From Fumia sp045645505 (GTDB lineage Bacteria > Bacillota > Clostridia > Oscillospirales > Ruminococcaceae): 64,000 bases of DNA. Below are positions 51,133-60,274 of the stretch, piece by piece. The notes beneath the pieces were generated by a model that ran no database searches, was not told the origin of the DNA, and saw only the letters and a list, made by a program, of their open reading frames with translations. The number at the start of each line of letters is the position of its first letter. The first letter of the stretch is position 1. The stretch lies in the NCBI GenBank assembly GCA_045645505.1, contig JAZRIW010000005.1:62001-126000 (forward strand), read 5' to 3'. Both the position numbers and the translations under genes were made by a program.

Positions 51133-52158
51133 TTACATTAATGTTTCCGATTTTTCTTGGGCTAAGTTTATTAGTTTTTCAAGTAAATCTGCATAAGAAA
51201 ATCCGACGGATTCCCACAGCTCTACAAATATGGAATTTTTTGATAAATCAGGAGTTGATTTGATAGCAGCAAAGTAAATGCAGTCTGCAGGAGTTACGAG
51301 AAAATCGATTTCTGCAAAACCTGAGCAATCAAAAAGACGATATAAAGAAACTGCTAATTTTCTGATGCAATAGGAGTTTTGCTGGTCTAACTGTGCGGGA
51401 ATAAGATATTTATCATCAGAAAGTTCACATAAAATTGAAGCTTCGGGCTTTTCGTTTCCTAAAACAGCACATTTTATTGAAGTTCCAAGAATTCTCTCTT
51501 TTATAACAACCTTTTTGCTGTAAATGAAAGCGGTTTTGATTGCTTCTGCCAACTCGTCTTCATTTTCAACAAAGCTTATACCCATATTACTCTCTGCAGG
51601 TTCAACAAAAACCGGAAAACCAAAATCTGCATTAATTTTTTCACAGATTTCAAAAATATCAAGCTTGTCACTGCGTTTTACAGTCAGAAAACGGGGGGTG
51701 AGAATATTTGCACCGGTAGCAAGTGTATGAGCAAATACTTTATCTGAAAGGACTGCGGAAGAAATGGTGGAGTTTCCGATAAATGGAATAGAAGCAAGTC
51801 TTAAAAGTCCTTGCGCTTTTCCTGATAGTTCTTCTTGTGCGGTGAAAAGCGGAAAAGCACAGTCTAAATGTAAAAATGAAAGACTTTGGTCTTCAAGAAT
51901 TTTATATACACCTTGTTTTGTACAGTCCAGATTAAAAATTATCGGACAGCAATCAGGGTGATTTTTCCATTCTCCTTTTAAAATAGACGGAATATCTCCA
52001 GGGTAATAAAGCCATTTTCCTTTTTCTGTGACACCTATCAGAATTATTTCATAAAGGTTTTCTTCTAAGGTCTTGGCAACATCTACAATGGTTTGCAGAT
52101 AGTCGTCGTTACTTGCTGTATTTCCACCAAATAAGAGCGCAATTCGTTGTTTTGACAT
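51133..52158 (-). CDS. Divergent D-Ala-D-Ala ligase-like ATP-grasp protein, catalytic residues altered
   Basis: 341 aa, ddl length and fold: IALLFGGNTASNDDYLQ at the N-terminus, GLLRLASIPFIGNSTISSAVLSDK, PAESNMGISFVENEDEL, and CSGFAEIDFLV. Key sites differ from Ddl: no SxEHEVS after GG; HGxxGEDGxxQG reads FTAQEELSGKAQG; the catalytic Arg in ARVDF is Glu (AEIDF); the Mg ligands in NEINTMPG read AAIKSTPD. It probably does not make D-Ala-D-Ala. It may be a regulatory paralogue, have another substrate, or be decaying. A standard ddl should lie elsewhere in the genome. Confidence 0.75.
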   Translation of the reverse strand: MSKQRIALLFGGNTASNDDYLQTIVDVAKTLEENLYEIILIGVTEKGKWLYYPGDIPSILKGEWKNHPDCCPIIFNLDCTKQGVYKILEDQSLSFLHLDCAFPLFTAQEELSGKAQGLLRLASIPFIGNSTISSAVLSDKVFAHTLATGANILTPRFLTVKRSDKLDIFEICEKINADFGFPVFVEPAESNMGISFVENEDELAEAIKTAFIYSKKVVIKERILGTSIKCAVLGNEKPEASILCELSDDKYLIPAQLDQQNSYCIRKLAVSLYRLFDCSGFAEIDFLVTPADCIYFAAIKSTPDLSKNSIFVELWESVGFSYADLLEKLINLAQEKSETLM

Positions 52159-52256
52159 TTGAAAGGTCCCTTTCTGTAAATTTAAAATCTATAACTAATA
52201 TATCATATCATAATTAAGATTAAAATTCAAGTTTTGTTAAATATAATATATGAAAG

Positions 52257-52292
52257 CAAAATGCAGAAACCATTAAGATTTCTGCATTTTAA
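52257..52292 (-). terminator. Terminator after aspS
   Basis: Arms AATGCAGAAA (52260-52269) and TTTCTGCATT (52279-52288) with A/T flanks, just downstream of the aspS stop. Confidence 0.8.
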
Positions 52293-52294
52293 TA

Positions 52295-54073
52295 TTATTC
52301 AGGTTTTTTGATTGACAAAAAAAGTTCATCGAGCTGCAAAGGATCAATGTCAGAAGGACATTGAGACATAAGCTCACTTGCATTCTGAACTTTTGGGAAA
52401 GCGGTTACATCGCGGATATTGTCGGCACCACATAAAATCATTGCGAGTCTGTCAAGTCCGATGCCCATTCCACCATGTGGAGGAGCACCATATCTGTAAG
52501 CATCTACAAGGAAACCAAATTTTGCTTCAATTTCTTCATCGGTAAGTCCTAATGACCTGAACATTTTTTGTTGAAGTTCGAAATCGGTAATTCTTATTGA
52601 ACCACTGCAAAGTTCAACACCGTTAAGGACTAAGTCATAAGCTTTAGCACGTACTTCTCCGGGAGCAGAATCGAGTTTTTCCAAATCTTCGTCCATAGGC
52701 ATTGTGAAAGGATGGTGCATAGCAACCCATGTGCTTTCATCTTCATCCCATTCAAAGAAGGGGAATTCCGTAATCCAGAGGAAATTAAAGCCTTCAGGAA
52801 TAATATTTATTCGTTTTGCGGTTGTAAGACGCAAAGCTCCGAGTACAGGTAAAACAACCTTGTTTTTATCAGCAACAATTAAAGCAACGTCGCCTTTTTC
52901 ACAACCAAGACGATTAAGAATATCAGAAAGCTCCTGCTCTTTCATGAATTTCGCAAACGAGCAATTTGGCTCATCATCAACCCAACGGATAAATGCAAGG
53001 CCTTTAGCACCAATACCTTTCGCTTGTTCGGTAAGTTTGTCAATTTCTTTTCTTGTATAGGTAGAAGCACCGTTTTTAATAACGATACCTCTGACGCTAC
53101 CATTCATTTCAATAGCGGAAGTGAATACAGAGAAATCACAATTACGAACTAAATCTGAAAGGTCTGTAATTTCCATACCGAAACGGGTATCAGGTTTATC
53201 TGAGCCGTATTTTTCCATGGCATCTTTGTAGGTGAGTCTTGGGAGAGGAAGTTTAATGTCAATATCTAAAACTTCCTTCATAAGATATTCTACAAAACCT
53301 TCACCGATTTCTAAAACATCTTCGATGTCAACAAAAGACATTTCCATATCAATCTGAGTAAATTCAGGCTGACGGTCAGCACGTAAATCTTCATCACGGA
53401 AACAACGTGCAAGCTGGATATATCTGTCAAAACCGGAAATCATTAAAAGTTGTTTATACATCTGAGGAGATTGCGGGAGTGCGTAGAATTTTCCCGGGTG
53501 GACACGAGAAGGAATTACATAGTCTCTCGCACCTTCAGGAGTGGATTTTATCATCATGGGAGTTTCTATTTCGATAAATCCGTTTTTATAGAAATATTCT
53601 CTTGCAGTACGGGCGATTTTTGAACGTTTTATGATATTGTTCTGTAAATTTTTACGACGCAAATCGAGGTAGCGATAGCGTAAACGAAGCTCCTCGTTAG
53701 TGTCTGTTTCATCGGTAATATGAAAAGGAGGAGTTTCTGCTTTTGCAAGAATTCTTAAATCTGTGACAAAAATTTCAATTTCACCGGTAGGAATTTCGGT
53801 GTTAATACTTTCTCTGCGACGAACAATACCTTTTGCCATAAGAACGTATTCGGAATGAACTTCTTTTGCCTTACTTATAACATCTCTGTCAGATTTGTCG
53901 TCAAAGGTAAGTTGTATAATTCCGGTGCGGTCTCTTAAGTCAATAAAAACAAGTTCTCCTTTATCACGTTGTTTTTGCGTAAAACCACCAACAGTAACTT
54001 CTTTTCCAATATCATTTACAGTAACTTCGGTACAGTAGTGGGAACGTTTTAATCCTTTCATAGTATCTGCCAT
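52295..54073 (-). CDS. aspS: Aspartyl-tRNA synthetase
   Basis: Class II synthetase, 592 aa from ATG 54073 (AAGGAG site), giving MADTMKGLKRSHYCTEVT. The open frame extends 18 codons further into hisS but has no ribosome site. OB-fold anticodon domain (about 15-110), QSPQMYKQLLMISGFDRYIQLARCFRDEDLRADRQPEFTQID with motif 2, bacterial GAD insertion (about 300-420), and motif 3 GGMGIGLDRLAMILCG. It forms a hisS-aspS operon, 22 nt apart. Confidence 0.96.
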   Translation of the reverse strand: MADTMKGLKRSHYCTEVTVNDIGKEVTVGGFTQKQRDKGELVFIDLRDRTGIIQLTFDDKSDRDVISKAKEVHSEYVLMAKGIVRRRESINTEIPTGEIEIFVTDLRILAKAETPPFHITDETDTNEELRLRYRYLDLRRKNLQNNIIKRSKIARTAREYFYKNGFIEIETPMMIKSTPEGARDYVIPSRVHPGKFYALPQSPQMYKQLLMISGFDRYIQLARCFRDEDLRADRQPEFTQIDMEMSFVDIEDVLEIGEGFVEYLMKEVLDIDIKLPLPRLTYKDAMEKYGSDKPDTRFGMEITDLSDLVRNCDFSVFTSAIEMNGSVRGIVIKNGASTYTRKEIDKLTEQAKGIGAKGLAFIRWVDDEPNCSFAKFMKEQELSDILNRLGCEKGDVALIVADKNKVVLPVLGALRLTTAKRINIIPEGFNFLWITEFPFFEWDEDESTWVAMHHPFTMPMDEDLEKLDSAPGEVRAKAYDLVLNGVELCSGSIRITDFELQQKMFRSLGLTDEEIEAKFGFLVDAYRYGAPPHGGMGIGLDRLAMILCGADNIRDVTAFPKVQNASELMSQCPSDIDPLQLDELFLSIKKPE

Positions 54074-54095
54074 TTTATAAGCTCCTTTAAGGTTA

Positions 54096-55397
54096 TTATT
54101 CAATAGATAAAGCTTTTGCCATTTCATTCAGTTCTTCATCGTATAAAAATTGCACTAAAGCTTCATCTAAAGTTATTTCAAAGCTTTCACCTGTTTCCAT
54201 GTTTTTAACAGATGCTTTATTTTCACTTAATTCATTATCGCCTAAAACCATAGAAAAACGAGCAGCTATTTTATCAGCATATTTCATCTGAGCTTTTACA
54301 CTTCTGCCAATTGTATCACATTCGGCAGAGAAGCCCTCATTTCTTAAATCTGATACGAGTTTTAAAGCAAAAACAGAAGCCTCTTCGCCTATTGATGCAA
54401 TATATATATCGCAAGGCGAGGGTTTTGGGATTTCTATACCTTGTGCTTCTAAAATCATAAGGAGTCTTTCTACTCCCATTGCAAATCCGAGTGCAGGTTG
54501 GTCGTTGCCACCAAGCATTTTTAAAAGGCCATCGTATCTGCCGCCACCACAGACTGTGCTCTGCGCACCTAAATCTGTTGAAACAAATTCAAAGACAGTT
54601 TTGTTATAATAATCAAGACCTCTTACAATTCGTGGATTTACCTTGTAAGCAATATTTAGTGCATCAAGACGCTTTTTCAAACCGTCAAAATGTGTTTTGC
54701 AATCATCACAAAGATAATCTAAAACTACAGGTGCATCGTCTGCAATTTCTTTACAAACAGGACTTTTACAGTCAAGTATCCTCATAGGGTTTTTATCGAG
54801 TCTTGTAAGACAGGTTTCACAAAGATTTTCTTTTTTATTTTCAAAGTGTTGCTTTAAAGCCTGGTGATATTTTTTTCTGCATTCGGGACAGCCTATAGAG
54901 TTGATTTCCAAAGAAATACCTTTGATTCCTAAAATGCTGAAATAATCATCGACAAAAGAAATAACTTCTGCATCGGCACTGGGAGAAGCGGATCCGAACA
55001 TTTCGATACCAAGTTGATGAAATTGTCTGAATCTTCCTGCCTGGGGTTTTTCATTTCTGAAACATGAGATGTTGTAGCTGATTTTAGCAGGAAGAGCTTC
55101 GTTTATGAGTCCGTTCTGAAGAACAGCACGGTTTATACCAGCAGTACCTTCAGGACGCAGAGTCAAATCTCTGCCGCCTTTATCGGAAAATGTGTACATT
55201 TCCTTTTGCACCACATCGGTAGTATCACCTACTGAGCGGGTAAAAAGTCTTGTTTCTTCGAAAACGGGGGTTCTCATTTCTTTAAAGCCATAAAGCTTTG
55301 CAGTATCAATGAATAATCTTTCAACAAACTGCCATTTATAACTTTGTGATGGCAGGATATCTTGTGTTCCTTTTATGGATTTAATTTCGAGTGCCAT
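54096..55397 (-). CDS. hisS: Histidyl-tRNA synthetase
   Basis: Class II synthetase, 433 aa. It begins IKSIKGTQDILPSQSYKWQ, with motif 2 in FRNEKPQAGRFRQFHQLGIEMFG, the histidine motif GLDYYNKTVFEF, then GGRYDGLLKMLGG and GFAMGVERLLMIL (motif 3). A CxxC-type insertion (CPECRKKY, CETCLTRL, CDDCK) suggests a structural zinc site near the centre. The start follows AAAGGAG. There is no T-box in the 83-nt leader. Confidence 0.96.
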   Translation of the reverse strand: MALEIKSIKGTQDILPSQSYKWQFVERLFIDTAKLYGFKEMRTPVFEETRLFTRSVGDTTDVVQKEMYTFSDKGGRDLTLRPEGTAGINRAVLQNGLINEALPAKISYNISCFRNEKPQAGRFRQFHQLGIEMFGSASPSADAEVISFVDDYFSILGIKGISLEINSIGCPECRKKYHQALKQHFENKKENLCETCLTRLDKNPMRILDCKSPVCKEIADDAPVVLDYLCDDCKTHFDGLKKRLDALNIAYKVNPRIVRGLDYYNKTVFEFVSTDLGAQSTVCGGGRYDGLLKMLGGNDQPALGFAMGVERLLMILEAQGIEIPKPSPCDIYIASIGEEASVFALKLVSDLRNEGFSAECDTIGRSVKAQMKYADKIAARFSMVLGDNELSENKASVKNMETGESFEITLDEALVQFLYDEELNEMAKALSIE

Positions 55398-55429
55398 AAA
55401 AAACTCCTTTTTGTCTTATTGTGAAAATA

Positions 55430-55459
55430 GGTAAAATCGGCTTTTCAGTCGATTTTACC
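55430..55459 (-). terminator. Terminator after mgsA
   Basis: The 10-bp perfect stem GGTAAAATCG (55430-55439) / CGATTTTACC (55450-55459). A T-rich tract follows on the minus strand, upstream of hisS. Confidence 0.7.
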
Positions 55460-55480
55460 TTAAGTTGCCTGATTTTGGGA

Positions 55481-55882
55481 TTATTCCCGATTTACAATCA
55501 TTCTCCAGTCCAAATCACCACGCTCAAGCCCGTGAATCAAAGCTTCAGCAGTAGCAATATTGGTTGCCATAGGAATATTATGAACATCACAAAGACGCAA
55601 TAAAGTAGTGTCGTTGGGTTCTTGTGATTCACCAATTAAAGGATCTCTGAAAAACAAGAGTAGGTCTATTTCGTTGCATGCAATAAGTGATGCTATTTGC
55701 TGACCGCCGCCTTGTGAACCACTTAAAAATTTTTTAATGTTAAGGCCTGTTGCTTCGGCAACCAATTTGCCTGTTGTACCGGTAGCAGACAAATTGTGAT
55801 GGCTCATAATACCGCAATAAGCTATGCAAAATTGTACCATCAATTCTTTTTTGGAATCATGTGCAATTAATCCGATGTTCAT
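55481..55882 (-). CDS. mgsA: Methylglyoxal synthase
   Basis: Converts dihydroxyacetone phosphate to methylglyoxal, a bypass of lower glycolysis under phosphate limitation, 133 aa. It shows IGLIAHDSKKELMVQF, ATGTTGKLV, SGSQGGGQQIASLI and FFRDPL with the catalytic Asp. The start follows AAAAGGAGG. It is the last gene of the mre-minD cluster, a common clostridial location. Confidence 0.95.
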   Translation of the reverse strand: MNIGLIAHDSKKELMVQFCIAYCGIMSHHNLSATGTTGKLVAEATGLNIKKFLSGSQGGGQQIASLIACNEIDLLLFFRDPLIGESQEPNDTTLLRLCDVHNIPMATNIATAEALIHGLERGDLDWRMIVNRE

Positions 55883-55896
55883 AAGTTTTCCTCCTT

Positions 55897-56628
55897 TTAG
55901 GTAATTAATAAGGGGATATATTCCCCGTCTATTCGTAAGGCGATAGCCTTACAAATTTGTACAATTTTTGATTTTTCCGAAAGTGGAAGGCCTTTTGAAA
56001 TTTGAAGTTGCATTTTTTGGTCTTCCTGCAAAACTCCGATAAGCTGTGAACCGACACCATCAATTACCTCATCGAGGTCTGTGACGATACGCTTTTTTAA
56101 TAGCTTATGACTTACTCTGTTTATGATAAGGCGATGGTTTTTTACAGAAGCTTTCTGCAATGCTTCCACCACTTTTCCGCCGTCACGAATACAAACTGAG
56201 TCAGGGGTTGTGGTTATTAGTACGAGGTCAGAAAGTGATGCAATTTTCATACTGACACCAATTCCTGCGGGGGTATCTAAAATAATAATATCGAAATGCT
56301 GTCTCAGACCTGTAATCAGAAGGTTTACATCGTTGATTACCATAGGAGAATCCATAGTGACAGGTGCAACAATAACATTTAAATTTTTATTCCATGGTGA
56401 TTCTACGATGGCTTTATTTATATTACAACGTCCTTGTAAAAGGTCTCCTAAGTCATAGACAATACGGTCGGAGATATCAAGCATCAAGTCCATACCCCGA
56501 AGGCCTATATCAAATTCAATTAACAGAACACTTTTGCCGAGAAGGGCATATGCCATTCCCAATCCGACGCAGAGAGTGGATTTTCCAACTCCGCCTTTGC
56601 CGGAGGTAATTGATATGACTTTAGCCAT
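55897..56628 (-). CDS. minD: MinD-like division-site ATPase
   Basis: 243 aa ParA/MinD ATPase. Deviant Walker A is TSGKGGVGKSTLCVGLG; FDIGLRGMDLML matches the MinD DIGLRNLD region; Walker B is IILDTPAGIG. The C-terminus ends ALRIDGEYIPLLIT and lacks the basic amphipathic membrane-targeting helix (KGFxxxIKxxF pattern) of standard MinD. The next gene is mgsA, 14 bp away; minC, minE and rodA, which usually sit here, are absent. It may work with other partners or be a divergent MinD. Confidence 0.82.
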   Translation of the reverse strand: MAKVISITSGKGGVGKSTLCVGLGMAYALLGKSVLLIEFDIGLRGMDLMLDISDRIVYDLGDLLQGRCNINKAIVESPWNKNLNVIVAPVTMDSPMVINDVNLLITGLRQHFDIIILDTPAGIGVSMKIASLSDLVLITTTPDSVCIRDGGKVVEALQKASVKNHRLIINRVSHKLLKKRIVTDLDEVIDGVGSQLIGVLQEDQKMQLQISKGLPLSEKSKIVQICKAIALRIDGEYIPLLIT

Positions 56629-56745
56629 AAAAACTATCCTTTCGTTATAATATAATAAAAGGTTAAAATATCTGTACTTCTACATTTTACCATATATTTT
56701 CAAATAATTCTATAGGGAAAATCATAATTTTTTTATATAAACTTA

Positions 56746-58794
56746 TTATTCTTCTGAAATTTCTTCAATTTGAGAGGTATTTGTATTATAAATACTGTCT
56801 TTACCATGGGTGCTGTAATATGCATCGATAATTTTTCTCACTAAAAAATTAGCATTCTCGCCCTCTTCCAGCATAATGCCTATTGCGATTTCAGGATCTT
56901 CAACCGGTAAAAATCCGATAACTGCGGAGTTTGTAGTGGTGTTGTTTACTTGGGGAGAACCTGTTTTGATAGCAACTTTATAGCCTAAATTGTCAAGAGC
57001 ATAAGCACCACTCAGTTTCTCTGATGCACCAACCATACCTTTTATGAGTGCATTATAGTTTGCTTCTGAAATTTCAAATTCTGATGCAACTCTGGGAGTG
57101 GTTTCTAAAATAACAGTTTTATCGTCATAGCTTCTGATTTCTTTTATAAGATGGGCATCATAGCGGGTTCCTTTGTTAGCTAAAGTCATCGCCTGGATTG
57201 CGAGTTGTAATGGAGTTACGGAAGTGTCCATCTGTCCGATAGCAGCTTGTACGACATTTCCCTGAAACCAGGTTGTTCCTAAAGCTTTTGAACGATCAGG
57301 GCTTGAAAGTGCGCCACTTTGCGATGGGATTTCGAGTCCTGTGGGTTCACCTAATCCTAAAAGAGAGGCATATTTATTTATCGAGTCAATTCCCAATCTA
57401 CGGCCTACGTCATAGAAAAATATATTGCAGGAAACAGTTAAGGCGTCTGATACATTAAGTTTTTCGTGCCACCCTAAGCAGGTGGGGTGGAATTTGTTTC
57501 CGGGGAGTATATCATAATAGTAATATGTGTGTTCACAATTTATAACTGAATTCGGAGCTATAATATTTTCCTGCAATCCTCCGATGGCAACCGCTGTTTT
57601 AAAGGTGGAACCGGGACGATAAAGGCCATCGGTAGCACGATTGAAAAGCGGATTATTATCGGTGTTTAAAAGAGCAGTGTAATCTGAAAAATAATTATTT
57701 ATATCATAGCTTGGGTAGTTAACCATTGACAAAACACCGCCGGTTTTTACATCTAAAACTACAACCGAGCCGGCTTTTACGGTGTTTCCTTTTGAATCAG
57801 GCCTTGATTTTAGCCAGTTTATATGTTCTTCCAGGGCTGATTTTACTTGACTTTGAAATTCCGCATCTATAGTAAGAACTATTTTGTTACCGGATTTCGG
57901 GGGTGTGGTTATCTCTTCACTTATTATTTCACCATTCTTATTTTGCTCTACAGTGCGGACTCCGTCAACACCGTGAAGCTGGGTTTCCATAATTTTTTCT
58001 ATACCGAAACGTCCTACCTGGCTATTCATTTTATAACCTAAATCTTTATATGTGCTTTCGTATTCTTCGGCATACATAGCACCTATTGTGCCTACCACAT
58101 GGGGGATCAAATCACCGTTTGGATAAATGCGGATGTCATCTTCAACAGTATCTACACCGGGGAAAAGATGAGACATTTCCTTTAGTTTAAGTATAAATTC
58201 TATGGGTATGTCCCTTGCGAAAACATATTGATTGTTATTGACTGAAAAATCTGAGATTACCATACCATAGCGTACACCTGCAATTTTTCTTGATGTTTCT
58301 TCATCATAGCCTTCTATTTTAAAGGTTTCAAGAAGGTAATACATACAGTTGTCCGCTGTTGCATAAATATTAAGCCCTAATTTCTTTTTTAAAGTGGATA
58401 TTTCCTTTTCCTTATCTTCTAAAAATTCCGGTTCACCGGTTCTGGTAATCGGCAACGGGTCTATCCATTCGATGTTATTTTCTTCGCAAAGTACAATTAA
58501 TTCTTTTATAATTTCATTTTGCTGGTTTTTTGGTAAAAAAGTATATTGGAAAACGATATTAAAGCCAGCTTTATTTTCAGCAAATGCGATATTGTTGCAG
58601 TCAACAATATCGCCTCTGGCGGCTTTAATCGGGATTTTACTATTTGTCATTTTATAGGTTTGTTCGTTGAATTTTTGCCCTTGAACAATTTGATAGGACA
58701 TAAGTATTATAATAAATAAGGCCGAAAAAACAGCTGCCAAAATAGAAAGCACAACCAGACGATTACGTTCAATATTTTTTTTGGCTGTTTTCAT
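56746..58794 (-). CDS. mrdA: Class B penicillin-binding protein 2 (elongasome transpeptidase)
   Basis: 682 aa. A short cytoplasmic N-terminus is followed by a membrane helix (about 13-37), a dimerisation domain beginning KIPIKAARGDIVDCN, and the transpeptidase domain. The latter has GSTFKTAV (SxxK), SCNIFFYDVG (SxN) and IKTGSPQ (KTG), with no PASTA repeats. Position directly after mreD identifies it as the MreBCD partner for sidewall synthesis. The start follows AGGAGG. Confidence 0.92.
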   Translation of the reverse strand: MKTAKKNIERNRLVVLSILAAVFSALFIIILMSYQIVQGQKFNEQTYKMTNSKIPIKAARGDIVDCNNIAFAENKAGFNIVFQYTFLPKNQQNEIIKELIVLCEENNIEWIDPLPITRTGEPEFLEDKEKEISTLKKKLGLNIYATADNCMYYLLETFKIEGYDEETSRKIAGVRYGMVISDFSVNNNQYVFARDIPIEFILKLKEMSHLFPGVDTVEDDIRIYPNGDLIPHVVGTIGAMYAEEYESTYKDLGYKMNSQVGRFGIEKIMETQLHGVDGVRTVEQNKNGEIISEEITTPPKSGNKIVLTIDAEFQSQVKSALEEHINWLKSRPDSKGNTVKAGSVVVLDVKTGGVLSMVNYPSYDINNYFSDYTALLNTDNNPLFNRATDGLYRPGSTFKTAVAIGGLQENIIAPNSVINCEHTYYYYDILPGNKFHPTCLGWHEKLNVSDALTVSCNIFFYDVGRRLGIDSINKYASLLGLGEPTGLEIPSQSGALSSPDRSKALGTTWFQGNVVQAAIGQMDTSVTPLQLAIQAMTLANKGTRYDAHLIKEIRSYDDKTVILETTPRVASEFEISEANYNALIKGMVGASEKLSGAYALDNLGYKVAIKTGSPQVNNTTTNSAVIGFLPVEDPEIAIGIMLEEGENANFLVRKIIDAYYSTHGKDSIYNTNTSQIEEISEE

Positions 58795-58808
58795 TTAAAG
58801 ACCTCCTT

Positions 58809-59330
58809 TTAGTTTCTTATGGTGGTGCTGAATTTTGTTGTAATGAAGCGTACGAGATAATAAAAAGGTGCTGCTAAAATCACTGTATATACAGATGAAA
58901 GAAAATGTTGCCAGAAGCTTAACATTATATCATCATAACCCCATATTAAATAATAAAAAATGAAGTCCCATATGTTGCAAATAAGTGAAGCTGCTGCTAT
59001 TGAGGCAAGTGCATTTATTATGTTAACGCGTATAAGATACATGGATAAAAGTGTTATGCAAACACAACAAATCATTATAAGAATTCCATAAAATCCAAAA
59101 ATTTTACAGGCTGAAAAATCCCATAAAAACCCTGTGAACAGTCCAAAAATTGCACTGCCTACTTCTGATTCAAAAAGGGAGATTGAAATAGCCAGCGGAA
59201 TGAGCAAAACAGGTTTGATTTTTCCTATTACTAAAAAAGCAGGGGCAGTTTGAAGTGCATAAAGAAAAAGTAAAATAATGCTGTATAATCCCCATTTTAT
59301 AAAGGATTTGGAGTTTTTTCTCAAAGCCAT
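58809..59330 (-). CDS. mreD: Rod shape-determining protein MreD
   Basis: 173 aa with five or six hydrophobic helices. It contains ALQTAPAFLVIGKIKPVLLIPLAISISLFESEVGSAIFGLFTGFLWD, the usual MreD core. It abuts mreC with no gap and is 14 bp from PBP2. It is a membrane component of the elongasome and poorly conserved in general, so assignment rests on length, topology and position. Confidence 0.88.
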   Translation of the reverse strand: MALRKNSKSFIKWGLYSIILLFLYALQTAPAFLVIGKIKPVLLIPLAISISLFESEVGSAIFGLFTGFLWDFSACKIFGFYGILIMICCVCITLLSMYLIRVNIINALASIAAASLICNIWDFIFYYLIWGYDDIMLSFWQHFLSSVYTVILAAPFYYLVRFITTKFSTTIRN

Positions 59331-60203
59331 TTATTCTTCCCCGCTTTCTTTTATGGAAGAATAATCTTGTTTTCCTAAGAAATCCGTCAGAATATATACG
59401 TGTTTTATTTTATAGATGTCATTTGCAGGTTTGATGGTGGCATAAGCGGTTATGCCGGATTCTTCGAGGGTAATTTCATCAACAGTGCCGATAATTAAGT
59501 TTGGGGGATAATATCCGCTTGTACCTGCTGTGACTATAATGTCCCCTTTTTTTATTTCAGTGGTTTTTGGGAGCAATTCGAATTTTGTAAATCCCTTATT
59601 GGCAAGAGATATACTTCCTGTGAGATTTCCTGTTTCATTTGTGCGTATTTCTACCGCACCTACATTTATCTCGGGACTTAAAATTGTAATTACCTTTGCA
59701 TAAGTAGGACCTAAAGAATCAATGTACCCGACAAGACCACTGTCGGTTATGACGGGATCCCATTTGGAAATGCCGTGAACGGTACCTTTGTCAATTGTAA
59801 AAGAGGCAAATTTATCTGATGGATCACGGCCTATAATGCCTGCATCGATAAGTTTTATATCGGGGTTTTCTTCTTTAAAATCAATAATTTCCCTTAAACG
59901 CTCGTTTTCGGTTTTGATGGTGTAATAATCAACCATCCGATTACGGAGCTCGGCTAATTCTTTTTTGAGTTTTATATTTTCATCTTTGTTATTTTTTGCA
60001 TTTATAAAAACAGAAAAGAAATCGGAAACCGAGTCAGATATAACAGCTGACACCTTTTGTACCGGTAAAACTACAAAGGATACTGCTTTTTGCGGAAATG
60101 TGGCAAGGCCACCTGTTGAGGCGGAATAGAGCATAATGCCTATGATCACTGCTAAAACAGCTGTCAGAATTTTAAAACGGATACTTCCAAAAAAATTACG
60201 CAA
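59331..60203 (-). CDS. mreC: Cell shape-determining protein MreC
   Basis: 290 aa, a membrane helix (about 9-30), a coiled coil (about 65-110), and a C-terminal beta domain with AGIIGRDPSDKFASFTIDKGTVHGI, VITDSGLVGYIDSLG, and VTAGTSGYYPPNLIIGTVDEI. It scaffolds PBP2 and MreB on the outer membrane face. The start is TTG 60203, 6 nt after GAGGTG. It follows mreB after a hairpin that may lower its expression. Confidence 0.93.
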   Translation of the reverse strand: MRNFFGSIRFKILTAVLAVIIGIMLYSASTGGLATFPQKAVSFVVLPVQKVSAVISDSVSDFFSVFINAKNNKDENIKLKKELAELRNRMVDYYTIKTENERLREIIDFKEENPDIKLIDAGIIGRDPSDKFASFTIDKGTVHGISKWDPVITDSGLVGYIDSLGPTYAKVITILSPEINVGAVEIRTNETGNLTGSISLANKGFTKFELLPKTTEIKKGDIIVTAGTSGYYPPNLIIGTVDEITLEESGITAYATIKPANDIYKIKHVYILTDFLGKQDYSSIKESGEE

Positions 60204-60235
60204 GGTGTCACCTCTTTTCTTTGAGTAAATTTTCT

Positions 60236-60273
60236 AAAAAGGAAAGAGCATTTTAAATACCCTTTCCTTTTTT
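60236..60273 (-). terminator. Hairpin between mreB and mreC (attenuator/terminator)
   Basis: On the minus strand, AAAAAAGGAAAG pairs with CTTTCCTTTTT around a 15-base loop, with a U-run at the 3' side. It could decouple mreB dosage from mreCD. Confidence 0.65.
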
Positions 60274-60274
60274 A

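Noticed and set aside
53493..53498. CCCGGG as a possible Noc binding site
   Set aside because: Only the left half (ATTTTCCCGGG) fits; the right side reads TGGAC. It codes a conserved AspS motif (HPGKFYALPQSP).
54074..54127. N-terminal extension of AspS into hisS
   Set aside because: No ribosome site, and the added residues are absent from AspS; ATG 54073 gives the standard start.
55398..55480. T-box riboswitch upstream of hisS-aspS
   Set aside because: The leader is short and holds only the mgsA terminator; no T-box core (TGGNACCGCG) is present. The same holds for serS and argS.
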